Counted from the stretch's first letter, positions 25,889 through 34,855 are shown. The stretch: 64,000 nucleotides of DNA from Gaiellasilicea sp963791905 (GCA_963791905.1 CAWBTX010000005.1:992001-1056000), one strand, 5' to 3'. Made by a program: numbers and translations. Notes: a model not told the origin generated them from the sequence alone.

Positions 25889-27224
25889 GTGCTGAGCCTC
25901 GAGGAGCTGCGGGCGGAGGTCGAGAGCGGCGCGGTGGACACCGTCGTGGTCGCGTTCACCGACATGCAGGGACGGCTCATGGGCAAGCGGCTGCACGGGG
26001 AGTTCTTCCTCGACGAAGCGGATGCGGCGCACCCGGTCGAGAGCTGCAACTACCTGCTCGCGCTCGAGATGGAGATGGACCCGGTGCCGGGGTATGCGAT
26101 CGCGAGCTGGGAGCGGGGGTACGGCGACTTCGCGCTGCGACCCGACCTCGCGACGCTACGGCGGGTCCCGTGGCTCGAGGCGACCGCGCTCGTCCTTTGC
26201 GACGTGGTCTGGCACGACGGCTCGCCGGTCGCACCGTCGCCCCGTCAGGTGCTGAAGGCGCAGGTGGATCGTGCGGCGGCGCTCGGGTTCACGCCGATGC
26301 TCGGCTCCGAGCTCGAGTTCTTCCTCCTCAAGGAGACGTACGCCGAGGCGCACGAGCGGCACTACCGCGACCTGACGCCGTCGGTGCCGTACATCCTCGA
26401 CTACCACATCCTCGCGACCACGTACGACGAGCCGCTGATCCGACAGATCCGGAACGGGATGCACGCCGCCGGCATCAGGGTCGAGACCTCGAAGGGCGAG
26501 GCTTGGCCCGGCCAGCACGAGATCAACTTCCGCTACGCGGACGCGGTCACGATGGCCGACAACCACGCGATCTACAAGAACGGGGCCAAGGAGATCGCGC
26601 ACCTGAACGGCTGCGCGATCACGTTCATGGCGAAGCCCGACCACACCTGGATCGGCAACTCGTGTCACATCCATTCGTCGCTTGTGGCGCGGCTCGGAGA
26701 GTGCGTTCGCAGGCGAGACGACGGAGTTCGAGCGCTGGCTGGCCGGGCAGATCGCGTGCCTCGGCGAGCTTGCGCTCTTCCTCGCGCCGAACGTCAACTC
26801 CTACAAGCGCTACGCCGCCGGCTCATGGGCGCCGACGACGCTCGCGTGGGGGCGCGACAACCGGACGTGCGGCTTCCGCATCGTCGGGCACGGCTCGTCG
26901 CTGCGGACGGAGACGCGGATCCCCGGCGCAGACGCGAACCCGTACCTCGCGTTCGCGGCGGTCATCGCCGCGGGGCTGCACGGGATCGAGCAGGAGCTCA
27001 CGCTGCCGCCCGCGCTCGAGGGAAACGCGTACGAGTCGGACGCGAAGCGGTTCCCGCATTCGCTGCGGAACGCGATCACTGCGCTCGAGGACGGCACGAT
27101 GGCTCGGGGAGCCTTCAGCGACGACGTCGTCGACCACTACCTGAACTACGGCCGGACCGAGCAGGAGCTCTTCGACCGCGTGGTCACCTGCTACGAGCGC
27201 GAGCGCTTCTTCGAACGTGGCTAG
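25889..27224 (+). CDS. Glutamine-synthetase-like gamma-glutamyl-amine ligase (one frameshift)
   Basis: About 445 aa after correcting one extra base near 26690, where CHIHSSL must continue as WRGSESAFAG. GS-fold ligases of the PuuA/GlnA3 type join glutamate to an amine using ATP. The beta-grasp N-terminus has FTDMQGRLMGKRL. Metal-binding Glu motifs are LGSELEFFL and GQHEINF, followed by NHAIYKNGAKEIA, HLNG, NSYKRYAAGSWAP and GFRIVGHG. The length and the SYKR motif are near the non-ammonia GS families. GTG start backed by a TAGGAT box. Neighbours (permease, PuuD-like hydrolase, aldehyde dehydrogenase) fit a gamma-glutamylated polyamine or ethanolamine route. Confidence 0.87.
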
Positions 27225-27368
27225 CGGCCCCTGCGGCAGCGCCTCCGGCGCAGCCTCGGCGCCGCTCGCGGCGCTCCGGCCGAGGGCCCGATTTCATACG
27301 TCCTCGGCTACGCACCACGAGCGACGCGCCGGAACCGCTAGCCCCGGTAGGACTGACATGACAAACCT

Positions 27369-28073
27369 GTGATCGGGATCACGGCGTACGCCGAGCCCGA
27401 GGTGAGCTGGGGTGCGTGGACGCTGCCTGCGGCGGTCATTCCGCTCGCGTACGTTCGCGCAGTCGAGGCGGCCGGCGGCCGCGCCCTGCTCGTGCCGCCG
27501 AGCAGCGACGGCGTCGACGAAACGCTCGACGCCCTCGACGGCGTCCTCTTCTCCGGCGGCTCGGACATCGACCCGTCGGCATACGGCCACGATCCGCATC
27601 CCGAGACGACCGGCGTTCGCGCCGAGCGCGACGCCGGCGAGCTCGCGCTCCTCACCGCCGCCCTCGAGCGCGACATGCCGGTGCTCGCGGTCTGTCGCGG
27701 CTCCCAGGTGCTGAACATCGCGCTCGGCGGCGACCTCGTCCAGCATCTGCCCGAGGTCGTCGGCGACGAGAAGCACAAGGAGACGCCGGGCGTGTTCGCC
27801 GACCACGACGTCTCGATCGAGAGCAGCAGCCGCCTCGGCGGCCTTCTCGGCGCCCACGCGCCGGTGAAGTCGCACCATCACCAGGGATTCGGGCGCGTCG
27901 GGGCGGGGCTGCGCACGGTGGCGTGGGCCGAGGACGGCACGCCGGAGGCGCTCGAGAGCCCCGACAGGCGCTTCACGCTCGGCGTGTTGTGGCACCCCGA
28001 GGAGGGGGACGACTTCGCGCTCTTCGAGGCGCTCGTCGCGGAGGCGCGGCGCTACCGCGCAGCTACGCCCTGA
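27369..28073 (+). CDS. PuuD-like gamma-glutamyl-GABA hydrolase (class I glutamine amidotransferase fold)
   Basis: Predicted 234 aa. It cleaves gamma-glutamyl amides such as gamma-glutamyl-GABA to release glutamate. The nucleophile Cys is in LAVCRGSQVLN, the catalytic His in VLWHPEEGDD, and SGGSDIDPSAYG is a PuuD hallmark. PVKSHHHQGFGRVG is the usual substrate loop. GTG start; no clear ribosome binding site. It completes the ligase/hydrolase pair of a gamma-glutamylated amine pathway. The 3' end overlaps the convergent dehydrogenase gene by 11 bp. Confidence 0.9.
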   Translation: MIGITAYAEPEVSWGAWTLPAAVIPLAYVRAVEAAGGRALLVPPSSDGVDETLDALDGVLFSGGSDIDPSAYGHDPHPETTGVRAERDAGELALLTAALERDMPVLAVCRGSQVLNIALGGDLVQHLPEVVGDEKHKETPGVFADHDVSIESSSRLGGLLGAHAPVKSHHHQGFGRVGAGLRTVAWAEDGTPEALESPDRRFTLGVLWHPEEGDDFALFEALVAEARRYRAATP

Positions 28074-30468
28074 TCCGCTCGCCGGTCGGGTCGAAGAGCG
28101 GCTCGTCGGCGACCACGCCGGGCACCCACTCGCCGAAGATCTCGACCTCGACCGGCTGGCCCGGCGCCGCTCTTCCCGGCCGGCACGTACGCGTACGCGA
28201 TCGACCGCTCGACCGTGTAGCCGTACCCGCCGCTCGTGACGCGGCCGGCGATCGCGCCGTCGATCCGCACCGGCTCCGAGCCGAGCGCGACCGAGCGAGG
28301 ATCGTCCAGCACGAGGCAGACGAGCCTTCGCTCCGGGTCGCCGGCCGAGAGGAGCGCCTCACGCCCGAGGAACTCCTTGTCGAGCTTGACCGCGAAGCCG
28401 AGCCCCGCGTCGTACGGCGTGTCGTCGGGCGAGATGTCGGCGCCCCAGACGCGGTAGCCCTTCTCGAGGCGCAGCGAGTCGATCGCCTTGTAGCCGCCCG
28501 CAACGAGGCCGTGCTCACGTCCCGCCTCCCAGACCACGTCCCACAGGCGCAGCCCGTACTCGGACGGGCAGTAGAGCTCCCAACCGAGCTCGCCGACGTA
28601 GGTGACGCGAAGCGCCAGGCAGGGCACGGGCCCGACCGCGAGCTCCCTCGCCCGCATGTACGGGAAGTCGAGCGGCTCGACGCAGAGCGGCTGCAGGATG
28701 TCGCGCGCCTTCGGCCCCCAGAGGCCGAGGCACGCGTAGCTGCGAGGTGACGTCGTCGACTCGCACCGAGCCGTCGTCCGGCGCGTGCGACCGGATCCAC
28801 GCGAGGTCGTGCTGCCCGAACGCGGTGCCCGTGACGATGCGGAAGCGATCATCGGCGAGCCGCGTGACCGTGAAGTCGCACTCGATGCCGCCGCGGGCAT
28901 TCAGCATCTGCGTGTACGTGATCGCCCCGACGTCCCGCGCGACGCGGTTGTCGCAGAGGTGCTCGAGCAGATCCGCCGCTCCCTCGCCGGCGACCTCGAT
29001 CTTGGCGAACGAGGTCTCGTCGAAGAGCGCCGCAGCCTCGCGGCAGGCGGCGTGCTCGGCGCCGATCGCCGGCGACCAGAGCTTGCCGGCCCAGCCGCGC
29101 GGCCGGAGCGACTCGTCGCCGCGCGCGGCATTCGTCTCGAACCAGTTCGCGCGCTCCCAGCCGGACTTCTCGCCGAAGGCCGCGCCGAGCTCGCCGAGGC
29201 GCTGGTACGTGGGGGAGACCCGCAGCGGGCGCCCCGCCTGCCGCTCGTGGCCGGGGTACTTGACGTCGTAGTAGGTCGCGTACACCTCGATCGTGCGCGC
29301 GAGCGTGTACTCGCGGCTGCGGTAGGCGGCGCCGAAGCGGCGTGAGTCCATGTGCCAGACGTCGAGGCTCGGCGTCCCCTCGACGATCCACTCCGCCACG
29401 AGCTTCCCCATCCCGCCCGCGCCGGCGAGGCCGTGGGCGCAGAAGCCGGCGGCGACCCAGAAGCCGCGCACGTCGGACGGGCCGAGGATGAACTCGCCGT
29501 CGGGCGTGAACGCCTCCGGGCCGTTGATCAGGCGGACGGACTCCATCTCCTCGAGCGACGGGACGCGGCGGATCGCGTTCTCGAGCAGCGGCTCGAAGCG
29601 CGGCCAGTCCTCCTCGAGCAGCTGGCCGTTGAAGTCCGCCGGGATGCCGTCGAGCGACCACGGTGCCGGGTCGCGTTCGTAGCCGCCGACGACGAGGCCG
29701 CCCGACTCCGGCCGGAAGTAGACGAGGAGCGACGGGTCGCGCATGGTCGGCATCTCGAGCGGGAGGCCGCTCGGCCGCGTGATCAGGTACTCGTGCGCCA
29801 TCGGCACGATCGGAACGTTGACCCCGGCGAGCCGGCCGATCTCGCCGGCGAACATCCCGCCCGCGTCGACGACGACCTCGGTCTCGATCGGGCCGCGGTC
29901 GGTCTCGACGCCGGTGACGCGGCCGCGCTCCTTGTGGATCGCCGTCACGCGAGTGTTCGTGGCGATCTCGGCGCCGCGCCGACGGGCGCCCTCGGCGAGC
30001 GCGAACGTCAGCTGGCTCGGATCGATGTAGCCGTCGGTCGGGATGATACGCGGCCCCGAGCACGCCGTCGGTCGACATCGGCGGGAAGAGCTTCTGCGCC
30101 TCCGTGGCCGAGACGAGCTCGAGCGGCAGCCCGAAGGTCTTCGCCCAGCCGGCCTGCCGCGCGATCTCCTCCATCCGTTCCTGCGAGGACGCGAGCCGCA
30201 GCGAGCCGACCTCGCGCCAGCCGGTCTCGAGCTCGACCTCGGCGCCGAGCGTGCGGTAGAGCTCGACCGAGCTCATCATCATCTTCGTCAGGCTGATCGA
30301 GCCGCGCAGCTGTCCGACGAGGCCGGCGGAATGGAACGTCGAGCCGCTCGTCAGATCGGCGCGCTCGAGCAGAACGACGTCCGCGCAGCCGAGCCGGGCG
30401 AGCCAGTACAGGATCGAGCACCCGCCGACGCCGCCGCCGACGACGACGACCTGGGCGCGGTCTCTCAC
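28063..30468 (-). CDS. FAD-dependent dimethylglycine/sarcosine/methylaminobutyrate dehydrogenase with GcvT tail (three frameshifts)
   Basis: About 800 aa once three single-base slips are fixed (near 30050, 28740 and 28175; the last in a CCC run). The N-terminal DAO-type FAD domain has VVVVGGGVGGCS and a TFHSAGLVGQLRG stretch whose His matches the covalent-flavin His of dimethylglycine dehydrogenase. The central region has PMAHEYLITR, INGPEAFTPDG and GFCAHGLAGAGGMGKL. The GcvT-like folate domain has GHERQ, FDETSFAKIEVAG, YVGELGWELY, LRLEKGYRVWG, YDAGLGFAVKLDK and the terminal FGEWVPGVVADEPLFD. It demethylates an N-methyl amine and can pass the carbon to tetrahydrofolate. GTG start overlaps the kinase stop. 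Confidence 0.85.
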
Positions 30469-31358
30469 GGTCGCAGGGCCGCCTGGAACTCGGGCTCGGC
30501 GGCGGTGTGGGACAGGCGCTCGAAGTGCTCGACCGCGTAGCCGACGAAGTCGAAGTCGAGCTCGGAGATGCCCTGCTGCACGACGCCCCACATCGCCTCG
30601 CGGAAGTCGGACATGAAGCGCATCAGCGCGAGGGCCTGCTCGTCGTCGGGCCGCACCTCGCCGAAGTAGGCGCGGAGGAGCTCGCGGCTCTCGTCGGCGG
30701 TCAGTTCGTGGTTCGCGCAGAAGTTGCCGAGGTCGAAGAAGCGGTCGCCCATGCCCGCGTATTCCCAGTCGACGATCACGAGCCCTTCGGCAGTCGCGAT
30801 CAGATTCGCGTTGAGGAGGTCGTTGTGGCACGTGCAGAGCGGCGGCCGGTCGCGCGTGCGCTCGATGCGGTCGGCGACGCGCTTGGCCTCCTCGTAGGCC
30901 GACGGGACGGCGACGCCGAGAGCGACGGAGGTCGCGCAGTAGTTCTCCACGACCCGGAACGAGTCGAAGCGCGCCGTGATCGGCGGGCCGTCGTGCACAC
31001 GCCGGAGGGTGCGGGCGAAGTCGGCCAGCCCTTCTGGCCGGCGGAGCTCGGCCGGCGGCACGGACTCGCCGGTCACGAACCGGGTGACGAGGTAGCCCTC
31101 GGGCTCGACGAAGCGGACGACCTCGGGACCGACGCCGAGCTCGGCTGCGACGCTCGACGCCTCGCGCTCGTGTCTCCGGTCGATGCCGAGGAGCGTGGTG
31201 TCCTTGCCCCCGATCCGAAGCACGAAGGTCTCTCCGTCGACCGTGATCTTGAAGTTGCGGTTCGTGATCCCGCCGCCGAGAACCTCGACCCGCGCCCTCT
31301 CATCCGGCCAGAGACGCCGTACGATCGCCTCGGGCTCCACCTGCGCGATCGTAGCCAT
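30465..31358 (-). CDS. Choline/ethanolamine kinase-like phosphotransferase
   Basis: Predicted 297 aa, APH/choline kinase fold. An N-lobe NFKITVDGETFVLRIGG provides the ATP-binding Lys or Arg region. The catalytic loop is CHNDLLNANLI (Brenner HNDxxxxN) and the metal motif is IVDWEYAGMGDRFFDLGNF; both are close to choline kinase. It would phosphorylate choline, ethanolamine or a related amino alcohol. ATG 31358 is chosen; longer in-frame upstream sequence lacks family sense. The start codon lies inside a perfect palindrome shared with the divergent aldehyde dehydrogenase. It precedes and overlaps the FAD dehydrogenase (GTGA), so both are one operon. Confidence 0.88.
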   Translation of the reverse strand: MATIAQVEPEAIVRRLWPDERARVEVLGGGITNRNFKITVDGETFVLRIGGKDTTLLGIDRRHEREASSVAAELGVGPEVVRFVEPEGYLVTRFVTGESVPPAELRRPEGLADFARTLRRVHDGPPITARFDSFRVVENYCATSVALGVAVPSAYEEAKRVADRIERTRDRPPLCTCHNDLLNANLIATAEGLVIVDWEYAGMGDRFFDLGNFCANHELTADESRELLRAYFGEVRPDDEQALALMRFMSDFREAMWGVVQQGISELDFDFVGYAVEHFERLSHTAAEPEFQAALRP

Positions 31359-31374
31359 GGTCAAATAGACCATG
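31356..31374. promoter_or_regulatory. Palindrome spanning both divergent start codons
   Basis: CATGGTC-AAATA-GACCATG is a perfect 7-bp inverted repeat. Its ends are the ATG of the kinase (minus strand) and the ATG of the aldehyde dehydrogenase (plus strand), only 13 bp apart. The TGGTC...GACCA core resembles operators of GntR/FadR-type or TetR-type regulators. A protein bound here would block both genes at once. Confidence 0.65.
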
Positions 31375-32724
31375 TTCGCCGTTCTGAACCCAGCCACCGA
31401 GGAGCCGATCGCCGAGCTCGAGCAGGCCGGGGTGGAGGAGACCGACGAGGCGGTGGAGCGCGCGCGGACGGCGCTCCCGGCCTGGCGAGCGGTGATGCCG
31501 GCCGATCGGGCCCGGCTGCTGCGTGGTCTCGCGACACTCGTCGAGGAGCACGCCGAGGAGCTCGCGCAGATCGAGTCGCGGAACGTCGGCAAGCCGATCG
31601 CGGGCGCCCGCGGCGAGGTCGCGATGGTGGCGCAGGTCTTCCACTTCTACGCCGGCGCCGTCGACAAGCACTACGGCGAGACGATCCCGGTCCCTGGCGG
31701 GGTCGACCTGACCTTCCGTGAGCCGCTCGGCGTCGTGGGGCTGATCGTCCCGTGGAACTTCCCGCTCAACATCGCCTCCTGGAAGCTCGGGCCTGCCCTC
31801 GCCTGTGGGAACACGGTCGTGCTGAAGCCCGCCGAGCTGACGCCGCTCTCGGCGCTCCGGCTCGGCGAGCTCGTGCTCGAGGCCGGCATTCCCGACGGCG
31901 TCGTCAACGTCCTCGTCGGCAAGGGGTCGATCGTCGGTGCGCGGCTCGTCGAGCACCCCGACATCGCCAAGATCGGCTTCACGGGCTCGACCGAGGTCGG
32001 GCGCGGCGTCATGCAGGGCGCAGCGCAGACGATCAAGCGCGTCACGCTCGAGCTCGGCGGCAAGTCCGCGAACGTGATCTTCGACGACGCCGATCTCGAG
32101 CGCGCAGCCGCGGCCGCGCCGTACGCCGTCTTCGACAACGCGGGGCAGGACTGCTGCGCGCGCTCGCGCATCCTGGTCCAGCAATCGGTCTACGACCGAT
32201 TTCTGGATAGCTTGGTGGAGGCGACTCGCGGGGTTCGCGTCGGCGACCCTTCGGATGACGCGACCGAGATGGGGCCGCTCATCTCGGCCGCCCACCGGGA
32301 GACGGTCGCGTCCTTCGTCGACGGTGAGCCGCTGTTCCGCGGCGAGGCGCCGGCCGGCGCCGGCTTCTGGTACCCGTGCACGCTCGTGGAGGCGACGAAC
32401 TCCGATCGCGTCGCGCGGGAGGAGGTCTTCGGGCCGGTGGCGGCGGTGATCCCGTTCGCCGACGAGGACGAGGCGGTGAAGATCGCGAACGACACGCCTT
32501 ACGGGCTCTCGGGGTCGATCTGGACACGTGACGGTGCGAGGGCCCTCCGCGTCGCGCGCGCTCTGGAGACCGGCGTGCTGTCGATCAACTCGAACAGCTC
32601 GGTGCGCGTCTCGACGCCGTTCGGCGGCTTCAAGCAGTCGGGCTTCGGCCGCGAGCTCGGCATGCACGGGATGGAGGGCTACTCCGAGGTCAAGAACGTC
32701 TATCTCTCGACGGAGACGGCATGA
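31372..32724 (+). CDS. Aldehyde dehydrogenase (betaine/amino aldehyde type)
   Basis: Predicted 450 aa NAD(P)-dependent ALDH. NAD-binding and catalytic marks are VPWNFPLN, LKPAELTPLSAL, FTGSTEVGRG, the catalytic Glu in LELGGKSANVIF and the nucleophile Cys in GQDCCARSR. The C-terminus has SVRVSTPFGGFKQSGFGRELG. The family includes aminobutyraldehyde, betaine-aldehyde and gamma-glutamyl-aminobutyraldehyde dehydrogenases, and any of these fits the locus. ATG lies directly on the divergent palindrome with no space for a leader. The stop overlaps the next SDR start (ATGA). Confidence 0.93.
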   Translation: MFAVLNPATEEPIAELEQAGVEETDEAVERARTALPAWRAVMPADRARLLRGLATLVEEHAEELAQIESRNVGKPIAGARGEVAMVAQVFHFYAGAVDKHYGETIPVPGGVDLTFREPLGVVGLIVPWNFPLNIASWKLGPALACGNTVVLKPAELTPLSALRLGELVLEAGIPDGVVNVLVGKGSIVGARLVEHPDIAKIGFTGSTEVGRGVMQGAAQTIKRVTLELGGKSANVIFDDADLERAAAAAPYAVFDNAGQDCCARSRILVQQSVYDRFLDSLVEATRGVRVGDPSDDATEMGPLISAAHRETVASFVDGEPLFRGEAPAGAGFWYPCTLVEATNSDRVAREEVFGPVAAVIPFADEDEAVKIANDTPYGLSGSIWTRDGARALRVARALETGVLSINSNSSVRVSTPFGGFKQSGFGRELGMHGMEGYSEVKNVYLSTETA

Positions 32725-33494
32725 GCGGGAGGCTCGAGGGAAAGGTGTGCGTGATCACCGGCGCGGGCGGCGGGATGGGCCGCGAAGCGGCGATCGTCTT
32801 CACAGGCGAGGGGGCCAGGGTCTGCGTCGCCGACGTGAACCTGGAGGCGGCCGAGGAGACGGCGACCCTGTGCTCCAGGGACGCGTTCGCGGTGCGTTCG
32901 AACGTGGCCGACGAGGCCGACGTCGAGGCGATGATGGCCGCGGCGGCCGAGCGCTGGGGTGGGCTCGACGTCCTCTACAACAACGCCGGCATCTCCCCCG
33001 ACGACGACGCATCGGTGCTCGAGACGTCGGTGGAGGCGTGGGATCGCGTGCAGGCCGTGAACACCCGCGGCGTCTTCCTTTGCTGCAAGCACGGCATCCC
33101 TCGCCTCCTGGAGCGGGGCGGAGGCTCGGTGATCAACGTCGCGTCGTTCGTCGCGATCCTCGGTGCCGCGACGTCGCAGATCTCCTACACCGCCTCGAAG
33201 GGGGCCGTGCTCTCGATGAGCCGCGAGCTCGCGGTGCAGTTCGCCCGCCGGGGAGTGCGCGTGAACGCGCTCTGCCCAGGGCCGGTCGAGACGCCGCTCC
33301 TCCTCAACATCTTCGGCGACGATCCCGCCGCGCTGGAACGGCGGCGGGTCCATTGGCCGACCGGGCGACTTGCCAAGCCGCGCGAGATCGTCGACGCGGC
33401 GCTCTTCCTCGCGAGCGACGAGTCCTCGTATGTAAACGGCGCGACGTTCGTCGTCGACGGCGGCCTGACCGCGGCGTACGTGACGCCCGAGTGA
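32721..33494 (+). CDS. Short-chain dehydrogenase/reductase
   Basis: Predicted 257 aa. TGAGGGMG cofactor loop, strand-2 Asp in VADVN (NAD preference), NNAG, catalytic Ser in INVASFVAI and YTASKGA with Tyr/Lys. The C-terminus is VNGATFVVDGGLTAAYV. ATG in a 4-bp overlap with the aldehyde dehydrogenase, so translated with it. Probably oxidises an alcohol intermediate of the amine pathway. Its stop is followed by a palindrome and repeat E2. Confidence 0.93.
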   Translation: MSGRLEGKVCVITGAGGGMGREAAIVFTGEGARVCVADVNLEAAEETATLCSRDAFAVRSNVADEADVEAMMAAAAERWGGLDVLYNNAGISPDDDASVLETSVEAWDRVQAVNTRGVFLCCKHGIPRLLERGGGSVINVASFVAILGAATSQISYTASKGAVLSMSRELAVQFARRGVRVNALCPGPVETPLLLNIFGDDPAALERRRVHWPTGRLAKPREIVDAALFLASDESSYVNGATFVVDGGLTAAYVTPE

Positions 33495-33495
33495 C

Positions 33496-33516
33496 TTAGC
33501 AACAGTCTGTTGCTAA
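33496..33516. repeat. AACAGTCTGTT palindrome, copy 1
   Basis: TTAGCAACA-GTC-TGTTGCTAA is a perfect 9-bp inverted repeat with a GTC centre, 2 bp after the SDR stop. The core recurs at 61290 and 61657 with different but mostly compensating flanks. Confidence 0.65.
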
Positions 33517-33585
33517 GAGCTGATTCAGAATGACGCCCCGCCGATCGCACCAGAGCGGTGATGGCGTCATTTTGAATCGAGCTCT
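33516..33585. repeat. MITE-like palindromic element E2
   Basis: A 70-bp near-perfect hairpin: AGAGCTGATTCAGAATGACGCC on the left, GGCGTCATTTTGAATCGAGC on the right, with about 25 bp between. The right arm, on the minus strand, encodes the last residues and the stop codon of the yjbQ gene (ELDSK-stop). It may also act as a bidirectional terminator between the convergent SDR and yjbQ genes. It matches both ends of E1 at 10358-10521. Confidence 0.75.
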
Positions 33586-34040
33586 ACGTAGACGCCGACG
33601 ACCTGGACGAGCCAGCGGCGGTCGCGCTCGCGGTCGAGCTCGAGGAAGAGCACCCGCTGCCAGGTGCCGAGGCCGAGCTCGCCGTCGCGCACCGGGATCG
33701 ATTCGCCGGCGGGGCCGAGCAGCATCGACATGCAGTGCGCGTGCCCGTTGCCGAAATCCATGTCCTCGGGGCAGATGTTCTCCGTGCGCTTGTCCCAGTC
33801 GTCGTGGGCGTAGTAGCGATCGCTCGGGACGAGCCGCTTCAGCAGGAGCGCGAAGTCCTCCAGGAGCCCGGACTCGAACTCGTTCACGCGCACCGAGCAC
33901 GTCGTGTGCGGCGAGTAGACGCAGCAGATGCCGTCCCTGATCCCGCTGGCGGCGACGGCTTCCTGCACCTCCTCCGTGATGTCGGTAACGGAGAGGCCGC
34001 CGGCGGTGCGAAGCTGCGTTTCCTGCTGGTACGCCTTCAC
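33567..34040 (-). CDS. YjbQ/UPF0047 family protein (secondary thiamine-phosphate synthase type)
   Basis: Predicted 157 aa. Family marks are the HTTCSVRVNEFESGLLEDF stretch, HDDWDKRTENICPEDMDFGNGHAHCMSML (metal-type His/Asp/Glu cluster) and the near-terminal LGTWQRVLFLELDRERDRRW. YjbQ proteins have weak thiamine-phosphate synthase activity in vitro; their real role is unsettled. GTG 34040 is chosen because the family begins with a strand like AYQQETQLRT. The last five codons and stop lie inside repeat E2, so the native C-terminus may have been replaced. Confidence 0.9.
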   Translation of the reverse strand: MKAYQQETQLRTAGGLSVTDITEEVQEAVAASGIRDGICCVYSPHTTCSVRVNEFESGLLEDFALLLKRLVPSDRYYAHDDWDKRTENICPEDMDFGNGHAHCMSMLLGPAGESIPVRDGELGLGTWQRVLFLELDRERDRRWLVQVVGVYVELDSK

Positions 34041-34075
34041 CGCGCAACATTGTGTCAGGCGCGTGGTGAACCCTG

Positions 34076-34103
34076 TTGGCGGAACCGCAGGCGGCGATAC
34101 GCT
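34076..34103 (+). promoter_or_regulatory. Candidate sigma-70-type promoter of the tRNA gene
   Basis: TTGGCG (34076-34081), 16-bp spacer, TACGCT (34098-34103), 8 bp before the mature tRNA 5' end. Read by eye. Confidence 0.45.
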
Positions 34104-34111
34104 GGCTCGAC

Positions 34112-34184
34112 GGGCCCGTAGCTCAGCGGTCAGAGCAGCCGACTCATAATCGGTTGGTCCCTGGTTCGAATCCAGGCGGGCCCA
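34112..34184 (+). tRNA. tRNA with CAU anticodon (probably Ile2, possibly elongator Met)
   Basis: The 73-nt cloverleaf is complete: acceptor GGGCCCG/CGGGCCC with discriminator A, D-arm GCTC/GAGC, anticodon stem GCCGA/TCGGT with loop CTCATAA (anticodon CAT), variable TGGTC, T-arm CCTGG-TTCGAAT-CCAGG. No CCA is encoded. The GACTCATAATC..TTGGTC block resembles the Ile2 tRNA whose C34 is modified to lysidine, but elongator Met cannot be excluded by eye. It is not an initiator tRNA, since 1-72 pair normally. Confidence 0.9.
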
Positions 34185-34221
34185 TCCCGTACCGCATGGC
34201 TCGGATCTTGCGCGGCGCGGC

Positions 34222-34395
34222 CTAGGGCACTCGGCAGACGATCTTGCCCTCGTACGGCTCGGTGCCAGGCGCCTCATCCGTCTGCGTCACCAAGCACGTC
34301 CCGTACTTCGTCTCGATCGTCTCGCCTACCACCGGAAGCCGCGGTAACTCGACGTCCTGGAAGTCTTCCCAGTTCGGCGCTTCGATCTTGATCAT
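34222..34395 (-). CDS. Small hypothetical protein
   Basis: 57 aa from ATG 34395 (MIKIEAPNWEDF); the frame extends further upstream without sense. It shows a compact VVGETIETKYGTCLVTQTD stretch that looks like a small beta fold. No neighbours in operon. Existence is plausible but not proven. Confidence 0.4.
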   Translation of the reverse strand: MIKIEAPNWEDFQDVELPRLPVVGETIETKYGTCLVTQTDEAPGTEPYEGKIVCRVP

Positions 34396-34589
34396 GAACC
34401 GCTTGATGGGCCACATGATGCAGGACGAGGTAGGCCGCCGTTGCGCGGGCCTACCCAAACCGCCAGTACGACCACCCGGTCGACTACCCGTTCGGTAGAC
34501 GCCGTTTCGGCTTCGCCTCGCGACACTGGCACGCAATGGGCGAACGGCCACTACGGCATCCCCCTGCATCAAGACGGCGGGCGGTGGGC

Positions 34590-34799
34590 ATGAAGCTCTC
34601 GTGGGCCGAGCGGCAGGCGCTCCGCGCCGCCGTCGACGAGGCGGTGAGGGCGAAGATCGAGGCGGCGAAGGGCGATCGCCGCGACGGGACGGTCCGCCGC
34701 GGCGTGAGGGAGCCCGCTCGGCCGCGCTGGGCGGAGACCGGCCAGGCGAGCAGCGGCAGGACAGCTAGACCCGCTTTCAGCGAGCCGACAGCCGGGTAG
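34590..34799 (+). CDS. Possible small basic protein
   Basis: 69 aa from ATG 34590. The first half (WAERQALRAAVDEAVRAKIEAAKG) is a plausible helix; the second half is low-complexity Arg/Ala/Gly. No ribosome binding site stands out. It may be spurious in this GC-rich region; otherwise the 34.4-34.85 kb gap holds nothing I recognise. Confidence 0.25.
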   Translation: MKLSWAERQALRAAVDEAVRAKIEAAKGDRRDGTVRRGVREPARPRWAETGQASSGRTARPAFSEPTAG

Positions 34800-34855
34800 C
34801 CGCCTACGGAGCGCCGGTTCGGGTGGTACGAGCCGCGAGTAGCTCCAAGGTGCGA

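Noticed and set aside
34112..34300. Integration site of a mobile element at the tRNA gene
   Set aside because: No integrase, no direct repeat of the tRNA 3' end and no change in gene style were seen around it.
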